64,000 bases of DNA, from assembly GCF_036370855.1 (NCBI RefSeq), contig NW_026991372.1:1-64000 (forward strand), in the 5' to 3' direction. The notes beneath the pieces were generated by a model, which saw only the letters and a list, made by a program, of their open reading frames with translations, did not search any database and was not told the DNA's origin. The first letter of the stretch is position 1, and each line of letters begins with the position of its first letter. The DNA comes from Dromaius novaehollandiae. Taxonomy: Eukaryota > Chordata > Aves > Casuariiformes > Dromaiidae. Positions 1 through 12,517 of this stretch are shown piece by piece. The position numbers and the translations under genes are program-made.

Positions 1-899
1 GGCCGGCCGGGGCCCGGGAGCCCCCCGCAGGGACGGCGGCACGGAGGGGGGGGGGCGGCCCCCCCTAGAGCCTGCACGGGGGGGCGAGGGCCCCCCCCAG
101 GCCTGCAACGGCGGGGGGAGAGGCCAGAGCCCGCAGGGGGGCAGGGACACCCCTCACCGGGCCGGGGGGCAGGAGTTGGGGGGCGGGGGAGGCGATGGAG
201 CTCGGGGACGGGATGGGGGTGCTGGGGCCGGGGGGGGCAGAGGGGGTACAGGGGATGGGACGAGGGGTGCAGGGGACAGGGGTGCAGGGCATGGGGCGGG
301 ACTGGGGGTGCTGGGGGGGGCAGGAGACGGGGGGCAGGGGAGGCGATGGAGCTCGGGGACGGGATGGGGGTGCTGGGGGGGCAGGAGACGGGGGGCGGGG
401 GCGGGCACGGGATGAGGGGTGCTGGGGCCGGGGGGAGGCAGACGGGGGGGCAGGGGAGGGCACGGGGCTCGGCGAAGGGGCGCCGGGGCCGGGCCGGGCG
501 CGCCGGGGGCCGGGGACAGGACGGGGCCGGGGGGCCGGGGAGCGGGACGAGGCGGGGGGCCGCCGGGGCGGGGGGGGGGGGGGGGGGCAGGACCGCGCCG
601 CCGGCTCCCCGCGCCGCCCCCTGCCGGCCCCGGTGGGCGCTGCCGCCCCGCGCCGCCCGGTACCTGCCGCCGCCGCCGCTCCGGGCCCTGCTGCGGCGCG
701 GCGCGCACAGGAAGGCGGCGGCCGCCCGCCCCCGGCCCGGCGCGGCGCAGCGCGGCCCGCCCCCCGCGGCATTCCTCCGGCGGCTCCGGTTACACGGGCC
801 GCCCCCGGCCCGGCCCGGCCCGCGCCCCCGGCGCCCCGGAGCCCCCCCGCCGGGCGCCCCCTGCCGGAACGGGGCAGCGCCGCCGCGACCGGGGCCGGG
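1..899. other. GC-rich RTKN intron sequence, possible alternative first exon
   Basis: This stretch lies downstream of RTKN exon 1 on the minus strand, so it should be intronic for that transcript. It is CpG-rich with long G runs, and a short G-rich segment near 195-225 recurs near 346-380. On the minus strand an ATG at 772-770 opens a 36-codon Gly/Ala/Arg-rich frame that meets a good donor (CAG then GTACC) at 664. This could be an alternative RTKN first exon, since RTKN is known to use several, but the peptide matches none that I know. Confidence 0.25.
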
Positions 900-1790
900 G
901 CCGGGACCCCCCGCACAGCGGGGCCGGGACACCGGGACACTGGGAACCTCCCCTGCACAGCGGGACCGGGACACCGGGACCCCCCCGCCCCGCACAGCAG
1001 GACCGGGACACCAGGAACCCCCCCCCCCCCAGCACAGCGGGACCGGGACACCGGGACCCCCCCATACAGCGAAACCGGGACACCGGGACCCCCCCTGCAC
1101 AGCGGGACCAGGACATCAGGACCCCCTGCCCTGCACAGCAAGACCGGGATACCGGGACCCCCCCATACAGCGAGACCGGGACACCAGGAAACCCCCCCCC
1201 GGCACAGCGGGACCGGGACACCGGGAACCCCAGCACACAGTGGGACCAGGACACCGGGACCCCCCCACCCACCCCGCACAGCAGGACCGGGACACCGGGA
1301 CCCCCCCCACACACACAGTGAGACCGGGACACCAGCACCCCGGCACACAGCAGAACCGGGACACCGGGAACCCCCCCCTGCAGAGCGAGACCGGGGCCAG
1401 GACCCCCACGCACAGTGAGAGGGGGACACTGGGAACCCCCTGCACGGCGGAACCGGGACACCAGGATCCCCCCACACAGCGGGACTGGGACACCGGGACC
1501 CCGGCACACAGCAGGACCAGGATGCCAGGAGGCCCCCCCCCCCCCCCCCCCCCGCACAGCCAGACCAGGACACCAGGAACCCCCCCTGCACAGCGGGACT
1601 GGGACACCGGGAACCCCAGCACACAGTGGGACCAGGACACTGGGACGCCCCCCCTGCACAGCGAGACCGGGACACCGGGACCTCCCCCCCCGCACAGCGG
1701 GACCAGGGAGACTGGGCCCCCCGCACATTGGGACGGGCAGGACCGGGACCCCCCCACACACCTTGCACATTGGGTCCAGGGGGGCAGGTA
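900..1790. repeat. Minisatellite, units of roughly 30-40 bp
   Basis: Degenerate tandem repeats built on a core like GACCGGGACACCGGGACC joined to a C run and a CACAGCG box, about 25 units. Long frames read through it in several frames on both strands because the repeat holds few stops; none is a gene. It lies in the presumed first intron of RTKN. Confidence 0.85.
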
Positions 1791-2969
1791 GATCAGGACC
1801 CCCCACTGCACAGCAGGCCGGGGGGGCCGTGACCCCCCCGCAGGCCTCAGGGGGCCGGGCCCCCTCCTCACTCCTTGCACAACAGGCACTGGGGGGGGGG
1901 CGCGACCTGCCCCCCTCCTTCTGCAGCCACCGTTCGGGGGGTGTTTGTGCCCACTCTGTTACCTGCTCCCCCCACTCTGCACCACAGGGGCCCAGGCGTC
2001 CGGGGGGTCCAGGCGCACACAATGCCTGGGGACCCCCCCTTCCCCGCTCCTTGTACCACAGCGCCCGGGGGCAGAGTCGAACCCCCACTGCTGTGGGGGG
2101 GGGAAGATGCCCCCCGGGACCCTGGGACCCTGACGCCCCCCAGCCCATGGGGCCAGGTGGGGGGGGGAGCACCACAGCCAGGGCCGGGCAGCCCGGGTGC
2201 AGCCGTGGAGCCCCCCGGGGCCGGGCCCCCGCGTCCTGCCCCGCGTCACCGTGTCCCCCGCCACCAGCCAGCCCCGGCCGCGGCAGGTCCCCCGCGCCGA
2301 GCGCCTGCCGCGACGCCCCGCTGCCCCCCACGGCTGCCCCCGCAGCAGGTCCCACGCGCACCCGGCCTGCCCGGCCCCCGCGGTCCGGCCCCTGCCGCCC
2401 TCCTCCCCGTGCACCCTGCACCCCGCACGGCCCCCACGCCAGCACCCCGCACCGTGCACGGCCCCGACGCTGCCACGCTGCACCGTGCACGGTCCTGGCA
2501 CCAGCACCCCGCACCGTGCACGGCCTTGACACCGGCACCCCGCACCGTGCCCAGCCTGGCACGTGCTGCCAGCCGCACCGGGCCGTGCCGTGCCGTGCCG
2601 TGCGGTGCGGTGCCGGGGCGGCCCGGGCCCTGCCGAGCCCGGTTACGCCGGCGCGAGCGCGGGCAGCGCGGGGGCGGCGGCGGGGCCGGGCCGGGCCGGG
2701 CCGGGCCGGGCGGCGGGGCGGGCGGGGGGAGGCGCCCGGTGCCACCTGCGGGCCGGGCCGCGCGGGGCCGGGGCGGGCTCGGCGCAGCGGGGCGGCGCGG
2801 CAGGAGCCCCCGGAGCGGGGGCCGCGCCGTCGGGGCCGTCGGGGCCGCCGCCTCCCCCCGCGGCGCCCGGGCGGGACCGCGCGACGCCGCCGCCCGGGCG
2901 CCGCGGGACCGGGGGCCGCGGGGAGGCTCCTTCCGCCGCCGGGGCCGGGCCGGGCCGGGCCGGTCCTAC
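1791..2969. other. RTKN intron 1, GC-rich
   Basis: No exon recognised. At 2405-2560 a small array of about four copies of a CACCCCGCACCGTGCACGG box occurs. GC and CpG rise steadily from about 2600 toward the RTKN first exon, consistent with a CpG-island promoter that spans exon 1. Confidence 0.6.
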
Positions 2970-3080
2970 CTGCGCGGGGCCGCCGAGCAGGCTGAGGCGG
3001 CAGCGGCCGCGGCGCAGCTCCATCTCCAGCGCCGAGCCCCGGGCCACGGTGGCGCGGCTCCGCTCGTGGCGGCGGAACAT
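2970..3080 (-). CDS. RTKN: Rhotekin, first coding exon (partial gene)
   Basis: Rhotekin is a RhoA-GTP effector with an HR1 Rho-binding region, an anillin-like segment and a PH domain; only the N-terminal 37 residues are here. On the minus strand an ATG at 3080 starts a peptide beginning [20 protein letters not shown], close to the vertebrate long-isoform start ([11 protein letters not shown] and RLSL are conserved). The exon is 111 bases, phase 0, and ends CAG before a GTAGG donor at 2969-2968. The HR1 exon and the rest must lie left of base 1. Divergent position next to INO80B matches mammals, and the roughly 3 kb between the two starts is mostly repeats. The identification rests on one exon plus synteny, but both agree. 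Confidence 0.88.
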
Positions 3081-3300
3081 CGCGGCGGCGGCGGCGGCGG
3101 CGGCGGGCAGCTGCGCCCGGCTCCGCGCCCGCCGCAAACCCCTCCCCCGGCCGGCGGCACCGGGCGCGGCGGGGGCGGACCGGGCGGGCGGGCGCGGCGG
3201 GGGGGGGGCTGGCACGGCGTGGCCCGGCGGCGGGTGGCACCGCCGCGGCGGGGGGACAATGGCCCGAGTGAGCCGGGACAGCTGGGCGCGGGGGCGGGGG
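3081..3300 (-). promoter_or_regulatory. RTKN 5' region, CpG-island promoter
   Basis: CpG-dense DNA just upstream of the RTKN ATG, including a GCC/CGG triplet run immediately 5' of it. No TATA box is seen. The exact transcription start cannot be set from sequence. Confidence 0.5.
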
Positions 3301-3302
3301 GG

Positions 3303-3304
<2 letters not shown>

Positions 3305-3367
<63 letters not shown>

Positions 3368-3420
3368 TGTCGCTGCGGGGCGCGGGGGGGGCACGTGTGC
3401 ACGTGTCTGCACGCACCTGC

Positions 3421-3459
<39 letters not shown>
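3305..3459. repeat. Two GT/CA microsatellites
   Basis: An almost pure GT run at 3305-3365 and a second at 3423-3459, separated by a short G-rich spacer. They sit just upstream of the RTKN promoter. Confidence 0.97.
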
Positions 3460-3460
<1 letters not shown>

Positions 3461-3539
3461 ACGGGGAGCCCGCGCGCGTGCGTGTGCACAAGCGTGTGCA
3501 GCAGTGAGCACTTCACGGCACGGAGGTGCTGTGCGTGGC

Positions 3540-3965
3540 TGGGTCCGTGTGTGTGCACGTGTGCATCCCGGGGGAGTGTGTCTGCGCGTGCACGGGTGTG
3601 CACACCGTGAGCACGTGCGGGTGTGTGCGTACACCCCAGGGGAGTGTGTCTGCGCGTGCACGGGTGTGCACACCGTGAGCACGTGCGGGTGTGTGCGTAC
3701 ACCCCAGGGGAGTGTGTCTGTGTGGTGCACGGGTGTGCACACCGTGAGCACGTGCGGGTGTGTGCGTACACCCCAGGGGAGTGTGTCTGCGCGTGCACGG
3801 GTGTGCACACCGTGAGCGTGTGCTGGTGTGTGCGTACACCCCAGGGGAGTGTGTCCGTGCGTGCACGGGTGTGCACACCGTGAGCGCGTGCGGGTGTGTG
3901 CATGCGTACGCCCCGTGGGAGCGTGTCCGTGTGTGCACCCGATGGAGGTGTGTCCGCGCGTGTGT
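3540..3965. repeat. 68-bp minisatellite
   Basis: Five to six tandem units of 68-69 bp; the GTACACCCCAGGGGAGTG box recurs at 3629, 3697, 3766 and 3834. Units are more than 90 percent alike by eye. The array grew out of GT-rich DNA next to the microsatellites. Confidence 0.9.
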
Positions 3966-4479
3966 TCAGTGTGCGCCCGCAGCACGTGTCGGTGCATGCA
4001 CACGCGTGTGCCCGTGGCTCGCCCCGCGCTCTGCCCGTGCTGGCCCTGGCGCCTCCCCCGCGGCTGCCCTTCTGCACCCGCCGTCAGGGCGGGGGGACCC
4101 GGGCGCTCCGGGAGGAGACCCCCACCCAGGAGTGGGGCCGGGTGGGTGCCCCCCCCGCGGGCCACCGCGTGCGCGGCCTGTGCCCGGCGCACGTGACACG
4201 CTGGCGCGGAGGCCTCCCGCCCCGGCACCCGCTGCCGGCCGTGCCGTGCCCCCCTTCGCTGCCGCCCGGCCCCGGACGCGTTTAGCCCGTGAGCCCGTCC
4301 CCCCGGCACGGCGCAGCCTCCCCCCGCCCGGCGCGGCCCCCCAGCCCCTGGCGCTGCCCCAGCCCTGCCCCCCCCAGGGGTGCCGTGGGGCAGCCCCACT
4401 GCCCTCTCCCCCCCCGGCAGGCCCAGCCCCACGGGGCAGCTGAGCCCAGGAGACCCAGGCACGGAGAAGCAGGGGCCGT

Positions 4480-5835
4480 GGCAGGGGCTGGGGGCTGCGG
4501 CAGGGCTGGGCAGAGCTGCGGGTGCAGGCAGGGCCGTGGGCAGGGGCTGGGGGCAGGGGCTGGGGGCAGGGCGATATGGGCAGGGGCTGCGGGCAGGGGG
4601 CTGCGGGCAGGGGGTGTGGGCAGGGGCAGGGGGTATGGGGTACGGACAGGGGGCAGGGGCTGTGGGTATGGGGTATGGGCAGGGGGCTGCGGGCAGGGGT
4701 AGGGGTATGGGCAGGGGGCTGCGAACAGGGGGCTGCGGGCAGGGGTAGGGGCTGTGGGTATGGGCAGGGGGCTGTGGGCAGTGGTAGGGGTGTGGGCAGG
4801 GGCTATGGGCAGGGGGCTGTGGGCAGTGGTAGGGGTGTGGGCAGGGGCTATGGGCAGGGGGCTGTGGGCAGGGGTAGGGGTGTGGGCAGGGGCTATGGGC
4901 AGGGGGCTGTGGGCAGTGGTAGGGGGTGTGGGCAGGGGCTATGGGCAGGGGGCTGTGGGCAGGGGTAGGGGTGTGGGCAGGGGCTATGGGCAGGGGGCTG
5001 CGGGCAGGGGTAGGGGCTGTGGGTATGGGCAGGGGGCTGTGGGCAGGGGTAGGGGTGTGGGCAGGGGCTGCGGGCAGGGGGCTGCGGGCAGGGGTAGGGG
5101 TGTGGGTATGGGGCATGGGCAGGGGGCTGCGGGCAGGGGTAGGGGTGTGGGTATGGGGCATGGGCAGGGGGCTGCGGGCAGGGGTAGGGGTGTGGGCAGG
5201 GGCTATGGGCAGGGGGCTGCGGGCAGGGGTAGGGGTGTGGGTATGGGGCATGGGCAGGGGGCTGCGGGCAGTGGTAGGGGTGTGGGCAGGGGCTATGGGC
5301 AGGGGGCTGCGGGCAGGGGTAGGGGTGTGGGCAGGGGCTATGGGCAGGGGGCTGCGGGCAGGGGTAGGGGATGTGGGCAGGGGGCTGCGGGCAGGGGGCT
5401 GCGGGCAGGGGGTGTGGGCAGGGGCAGGGGGTATGGGGTACAGGCAGGGGGCAGGGGCTGTGGGTATGGGGCATGGGCAGGGGGCTGCGGGCAGGGGCAG
5501 GGGGTGTGGGCAGGGGGCTGTGGGCAGGGGTAGGGGGTGTGGGCAGGGGCTATGGGCAGGGGGCTGCGGGCAGGGGTAGGGGTGTGGGCAGGGGCTATGG
5601 GCAGGGGGCTGCGGGCAGGTGTAGGGGCTATGGGCAGGGGGCTGTGGGCAGGGGTAGGGGGTATGGGCAGGGGGCTGTGGGCAGGGGTAGGGGGTGTGGG
5701 CAGGGGCTATGGGCAGGGGGCTGTGGGCAGGGGTAGGGGTGTGGGCAGGGGCTATGGGCAGGGGGCTGCGGGCAGGGGTAGGGGATGTGGGCAGGGGGCT
5801 GCGGGCAGGGGCTGCGGGCAGGGGCTGCGGGCAGG
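4480..5835. repeat. 45-bp G-rich minisatellite upstream of INO80B
   Basis: Tandem units with a main period of 45 bp (CTATGGG recurs at 4803, 4848 and 4893), made of sub-blocks of GGGCAGGGG. The plus strand is nearly all purine plus T and rich in runs of four to five G, so it could form G-quadruplexes. It ends about 270 bp before the INO80B start codon. Confidence 0.92.
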
Positions 5836-5839
5836 GGCG

Positions 5840-6108
5840 CCCAGGGGGCAGCGGGCGGCAGCGGGGCAGCCCGGGCAGCCTCGGCCCGAGGAGGCTGCGG
5901 GGGCAGTTCCCACACCGGAAGACTTTCCCTGAGGCACTGCGCCCGGCTCAAAGATGGCGGCGGCGGCGCCCCTCCCCTGCCCCGCGCGCCGAGCCCTTTC
6001 CGCCGCGCCGGGCGGAAGTGGGTCCGCGCGGAATTGGTTCCCCCACGCGGCGGCCAGCAGCGGCAGCAGCAGCGTCGGCACCGGGGCGGCCGGGCCGGGC
6101 CGGGCCGG
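5840..6108 (+). promoter_or_regulatory. INO80B promoter and 5'UTR
   Basis: CpG-rich, no TATA box. A CAAAGATGGCGGC box at 5949-5961 fits the YY1 consensus, and a CGGAAGTG at 6012 fits an ETS site. A YY1 site is fitting because the INO80 complex is a known YY1 partner, but the functional link is inference. Confidence 0.55.
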
Positions 6109-7996
6109 ATGAGCAAGGCGTGGCGGCGCGGCAGGATGGAGGGCGGCGAGGCCGGTGAGCGCGGGGCGCGGGGGGCGCGGCGGGGCGGGCGGCGGGCGCG
6201 GCGGCGCTGACGGCTGTGCCCGGCAGGCGAGGAGGAGGAGGCGGGCGGCCACGGCGCGCACAAGAAGAAGCACAAGAAGCACAAGAAGAAGCACAAGAAG
6301 AAGCACCACCACGAGCCGGCGGGGCCGCCCGAGGGCCCCGAGCCCCCCGCCGCCCTGCGCAAGCCCCAGCTCAAGCTCAAGATCAAGCTGGGGGGGCAGA
6401 TCCTGGGCACCAAGAGGTGAGTGTGGGGGCGGCCCTCGCCCGCTGCCCTCGGCCCCGGCGCTGGGGCTGCCCCCCTGCCGCCCCCGGGGCGGCCCGTGGC
6501 CTTGCGGGGCCCGGGCGGGTGTCCCTCGGTGCAGCGGGGCGCCGGACGGGGCCGGTTCCCCTTCACGGACGTCGGGCGCCGTCTCTGCAGCGTGCCGACC
6601 TTCACGGTGGTGCCCGAGGTGCCGCGCTCGCCGTCGCCGCTGATGGTCGTGGACGAGGAGGACGAGCCCACGGAGGGGGTGCCCATCGAGCAGTACCGCG
6701 CCTGGCTGGGTGAGTGCGGGGCAGGCTCGGCTCACCCGGCCGCGGGGCGCTCCAGTGCCGCGGGTGATGCCAGGAGGGAGCGCTGGGACAGGCCTGGGGA
6801 AGGGGGGGGAAGAGTCTGGGGACTGGAGCAAGAGACCCTGCTGGGCGGCTCTGGGCCCCCTCTGCCAGGCTTCAAACAGGCTGTGGTGCCCCCCGTGCTC
6901 AGACGTGCTGGGCAGTGCCAGGCACCTCGCAGAGGGGACAGCGGTGGGTCCTGCCCTGTTGCATGGGGCAATGTGAGTCCCCTGTCGTGGCTTTGGGGAC
7001 ACTGTGACCCTGCCGTGGGGTGAGTGGCCCTAGCAGCCGCTTGGGGCCAGCTCCCCACGGTGACTTCTCTCTTCCTTGCTGCGTGGCCTAGATGAGGACA
7101 GTAACCTGGACCCCTCGCCTCTGCCGGACTTGGACTCGGAGAGCTGCTTCCCTGCTCGCGAGGAGGAGGAGGAGGAGGAAGAGCGCTGGCTGGATGCCCT
7201 GGAGAAGGGTGAGCTGGACGACAACGGGGAGCTCAAGAAGGAGGTGGACGAGTCCCTGCTCACGGCCAGGCAGGTGAGGACTGCGCTGGGGCCGAGGGGC
7301 TGCCTGGGGCAGTGCCGTGTGAGCCCTCCAGCCGGGGTGCTGCTGGTGCCGACACGGCTGGCTCTGCTGCCTGCATGGGCACCGCGGCGGTCCCGGAGCT
7401 GGCAGAGAGCCCGGCCAGAGCCTCTGCGCCCTCGGGCTCCGCGGGGCAGTGGGGAGGGCTCCAGGTCCAGCTGGGGGGCTCCAGCCTCCCGGGGCCTCGG
7501 CGCGGCCTGATGGAGCCCTCGCCACCCGCAGAAAGCGCTGCTGCACAAGCAGCAGAGCCAGCCGCTGCTGGAGCTGCCCATGGGCTACAAGACGAAGGAG
7601 ATGACGGAGGAGATGCTGGTGAAGCGGGAGGAGCGCGCCCGCAAGCGGCGCCTGCAGGCCGCCAAGAAGGCGGAGGAGAACAAGAACCAGACCATCGAGC
7701 GCCTCACCAAGACCAACAAGGCCAAGGTGAAGACGCTGCGGGAGCGCAAGGCCAAGCAGGCGCCCTGTCCCGTCGTCCACTACTGCAACGCCACCGACCG
7801 CATCACCGTGTCCTTCCCCGCCGGCATGGCCCTGCCGCTGCTGCCCACGCCTGCCCCGGCCGTGCCCGTGCCCACCCTCTGCGGGGTGAGCGGCTGCCCC
7901 AACCGCAAGCGCTACTGCTGCTCCCGCACGGGGCTGCCCCTCTGCAGCCTCGCCTGCTACAAGAAGAACTTGCAGCTGCAGGAGGCCGCAGCCTAG
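6109..7996 (+). CDS. INO80B: INO80 complex subunit B (PAPA-1, zinc finger HIT type)
   Basis: Nuclear subunit of the INO80 chromatin remodelling complex, which slides nucleosomes and exchanges H2A variants. Coding exons: 6109-6154, 6227-6416, 6591-6709, 7092-7273, 7532-7996; all introns GT-AG and all phases agree, giving 333 aa. The start MSKAWRRG matches the mammalian MSKLWRRG. In order: a His/Lys tract (HKKKHKKHKKKHKKKHHH, about 24-42), a conserved KPQLKLKIKLGGQ segment, an acidic region, the basic PAPA-1 helix (about 204-256, EERARKRRLQAAKKAEE), and a HIT zinc finger (about 295-325) whose Cys residues are visible in CPNRKRYCCSRTG and CSLACY. Length is near the mammalian protein. It is followed by WBP1 on the same strand, as in mammals. 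Confidence 0.97.
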
Positions 7997-8552
7997 GCCC
8001 GCATGGCCCCGGGACCGGGCCGTTTTTGGGGACGTGGCTGTCAGCGCTGGGACCTGTGCGGTGGCTGTGCCACGGCAGTGGCCGCTCCGGGCAAGGGGTG
8101 TTGCTGGTGCAGCACGTGTCAGGCTGCCGCTTCATGTCTCCGCACGCTGCCACGGGGACGTGCTGCCGGGGCCAGAGAGGCACCTCCTGGGGCAGCCGTG
8201 TCTGGCTGGCCCCGCTGCGGGCCGGTGGGTCCCCGCTCGGGGGACGGGCTCGGGGCCCTTCCCCTCCTGGGGGCCAGTCCCAGTGGCCGGCGCCAGACGC
8301 AGGCCCAGCGCCCACCTTCGCTCTGGGCGTTTGTGCTGGGAGCTCTGGCTGTGCCCGGGAGGATGAGGGAGGCTGGAGCCGGCGGGGGAAGGCGGTGCCC
8401 GGCTGGGCGCAGCGACGGCGGAGGTGGGGGCTGTTCGGGCGCCTCTGCCTCCGGCTCCATCCTCCCCGGCCCCCCCGCGCTCCGGGGTTGCGGTGGCCGC
8501 TGGGCCTGGGCTCGCACGCAGCGGGGCCGGCTGCCCTGCTCCTGTGAAGCTC

Positions 8553-8558
8553 AATAAA
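8553..8558 (+). terminator. INO80B poly(A) signal
   Basis: AATAAA about 560 bases after the INO80B stop, followed within 30 bases by a GT-rich stretch. Only one good signal is present before the WBP1 promoter. Confidence 0.85.
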
Positions 8559-9667
8559 TTCTGGTGGTGAAGAAGGGACCGTTGCCTGGAGCCATTGGTG
8601 CTGGCATGTGGGGGCCTGCGCGTGAGCCCCCCCGGCTCAGCACACGCCGGGGGTCCTGCTGGGGGTGTCTGCTCCCCGCCGGGGCTGGTGGAGCCCCAGT
8701 GCCTCCCCCAGGGGTGGGTTAGGGTTAAGGTTAGCTGCCAGCGTCTGCCCTCTGCCTGGCAGCCCGCTGCGGGGCTCCACTTGCTCTCAGGTACAAGGGG
8801 CTGAGTCCCCGCGGGCTCGCTGCAGTGGTGCCCGGTGCAGAGACAGGGCTGGGGCTGAGTCCCTGCGGGCTCGCTGCAGTGGTGACCTGTGGCAGTGGCC
8901 CAGGCTCCCCCCGCGGGTGGAACAGCTCAACTCCCCCCCCAGCCGCGCGCGATGGTACGGTCCGCATGCCCCCCCTCCCCGGACGGGCTGAGCCCGGGGG
9001 CGGGGTCGGGAAGTCCCGGCAGGGGCTCGGCCCGTGTCGCCCATTGGCTGGCGGCCTCGTCAGTCAAACGGACTAGCGGTGACCTGCGGTGCTCGTTAGT
9101 TGGCCTTTCCGCCAATCGTGCGCCCAACTCGTATCTTCTCCCCACATTGACCAAACGCCTGCAAGTGCCCGCCCCGGAGGCGGGCTCAGGCTCTCCATTG
9201 GCGGCTACACCTGTCGGTCACGCGCCGTGACTGAACGCGGGGTTGCCTTTGGCTAAGGCGCCCGTCGGTTGTACCCGCGCAGGCGGAGCTCTGCCTTCGA
9301 TTGGCCGAGACTGCCGTCAGTCCGCTCCGGAGGCGGGATTCGGTCCCTTTGTCTCTGTTGTTGGGCGTGAGGTCCGGGCAGACGGCTGCTGATTGGCAGA
9401 GGCAGGGCGGCGGCGGCGGCGCTGGTTGGCGGGCGGCGGCTCGTCGAGCGCCGATTGGCCGGAGGCGGCGGCGGGGGGCGGGAGCGGCGGCCCGGGAGTG
9501 ATGGCGGCGGCGGAGGCTGCGGCCCGGGCGGCGGCGGCGGGCCGGGCGGCCGGGATGGGGGCGGCGGCGGCGGCGGCGGGGGAGCGGCTGCTGCTGCGGG
9601 CGGCGGGGGCCGGGGCGGCGGAGCGGGCGGTGCCGGCGCGGGGCCGCGGCGGGCTGTAGGCGGCGCC
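8559..9667 (+). promoter_or_regulatory. INO80B-WBP1 spacer with a CCAAT-box cluster (WBP1 promoter)
   Basis: Six CCAAT boxes in either orientation lie at 9043, 9112, 9197, 9300, 9392 and 9454, a typical NF-Y promoter array, leading into CpG-rich 5'UTR before the WBP1 ATG. The left part (8560-9000) holds a short duplicated GCGGGCTCGCTGCAGTGGTG box (near 8812 and 8866) and a degenerate telomere-like GGGTTAGGGTTAAGGTTAG at 8716-8733. No gene seen in the spacer. Confidence 0.65.
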
Positions 9668-11299
<1,632 letters not shown>

Positions 11300-12127
11300 G
11301 TGGCCGCCACCGCCCCGCCCTGCCCGCCCGCCCCGCTGCCTGCTCGCTCGCCCGGCCCCACTGCCCCGGGGCGGTTGGGGGGCTGCGGCCGCTGCCTTGG
11401 GCCCTGCCCGCCCCACTCGCTCCGCCCCACCGCGGCCTTGGAGCAGCGAGGCCGGGGGCACGCGCGGTGCCCGAAGCCGCCCCTGCTCAGAGGGCCCGGG
11501 GGGCGCGTGGCGGAGAGGGCTGGGCCGCCCACCCCCGGGGGGGGAGTGGGGCTCCCCGTGGAGCTGGCACTGCCCTCCCTCCCCAGCCCCGTTACCAGCA
11601 GCAGGCTCTGGCAGCGCAGGGGGGCCATCCCTCGCCCCCCCCCCGCCCCCTGCCACCTCTGCGGGCCCGGCAGACCCGCTCGGGGGTGTGGACTCTGGCC
11701 ACGGAGCCCCCCGGGCCGGGCCGCCCTCCCGGCCTGCCTCGTCCCGGCGATGTGTGTGTTCCTCGCTGCGCTCTGTCGTGTTGGGTACGTCGTGTGGCGC
11801 GGCTGCGGGGACCGGGCCGCGGCGGCGTTTCGGCGTGTTCCCAGCTGGTGCCCCTTCCCCGCCACGCTGCTTCCGGGAGCTGCTGGGGCAGGGGCAGCAG
11901 CCCGGACCCCCCCACCCCGGGCCTTCCTCGGCGGGGGATGCCTTCCTGCCACTCGGAAGCCAATTCTTTCCGTCCCGTGCCGGTGGCTGGCGTGTGCCCC
12001 CCCTGCCGCCAGCCCCGCTCCAGGCCCCGAGGCCTGGCTCCGCTGCCTTGGCCCGGGGAGAGGGGCTCTGCCTCGGCCTGCAGGTCTGTGCTCTGGGTGA
12101 CAGTAATCCAAGTAGCGTTCTCTCATC

Positions 12128-12133
12128 ATTAAA
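12128..12133 (+). terminator. WBP1 poly(A) signal (ATTAAA)
   Basis: ATTAAA about 830 bases after the WBP1 stop. The convergent MOGS signal lies only about 240 bases further on, so the two 3' ends nearly meet. Confidence 0.7.
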
Positions 12134-12367
12134 GAGATGTGGAATTACGGCCCCGCCGCGCTCGTCTGTGGGGCTGCGGGGGGGCCAGGCAGCAGGCAGC
12201 GGCGCGGGGGGAGGCTGCTGGGGGGGGTCTCCGGGGAGCCCAGGCGTGCTCCTACCAGCCAGGACGTCACCTCGCTGGACAGTGGTAGCATCCGCACCCA
12301 CCCTCCTCCTCCTCCTCCTCCGGCCGCTGCCCGGACACACGCAGCCACGCAAGCTTCAGGCTTGATC

Positions 12368-12373
12368 TTTATT
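12368..12373 (-). terminator. MOGS poly(A) signal
   Basis: AATAAA on the minus strand about 145 bases downstream of the MOGS stop codon, giving a short 3'UTR. Confidence 0.85.
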
Positions 12374-12517
12374 GCGCCTGTTTGTCGAGGAAGTAGAGCC
12401 CGGGCCCCGAGCACATTCCCCTACCGACACCTGAGAACGAGGGGCAGGTCGGGCCATGCCCGGCGGCGGCTCCGGCCCCCGGGGCCACCCTGCCCACGCA
12501 GCCCTGCCGCGGCGGCG

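Noticed and set aside
2066-2085. tRNA B-box-like GGTTCGACTC on the minus strand
   Set aside because: No A box, acceptor stem or anticodon arm can be folded around it.
790-4077. Very long minus-strand open frame of over 1,000 codons
   Set aside because: It runs through minisatellites and GT microsatellites, shows Cys/Arg/His repeat composition and no splice logic; only the short RTKN exon within this interval, in another frame, is supported.
4480-5835. Gly/Gln-rich frames on the plus strand and Pro/His-rich frames on the minus strand
   Set aside because: Products of the 45-bp minisatellite; all frames are open because the unit lacks stops.
8716-8733. Telomere-like GGGTTAGGGTTAAGGTTAG
   Set aside because: Under three imperfect units; too short to call an interstitial telomere.
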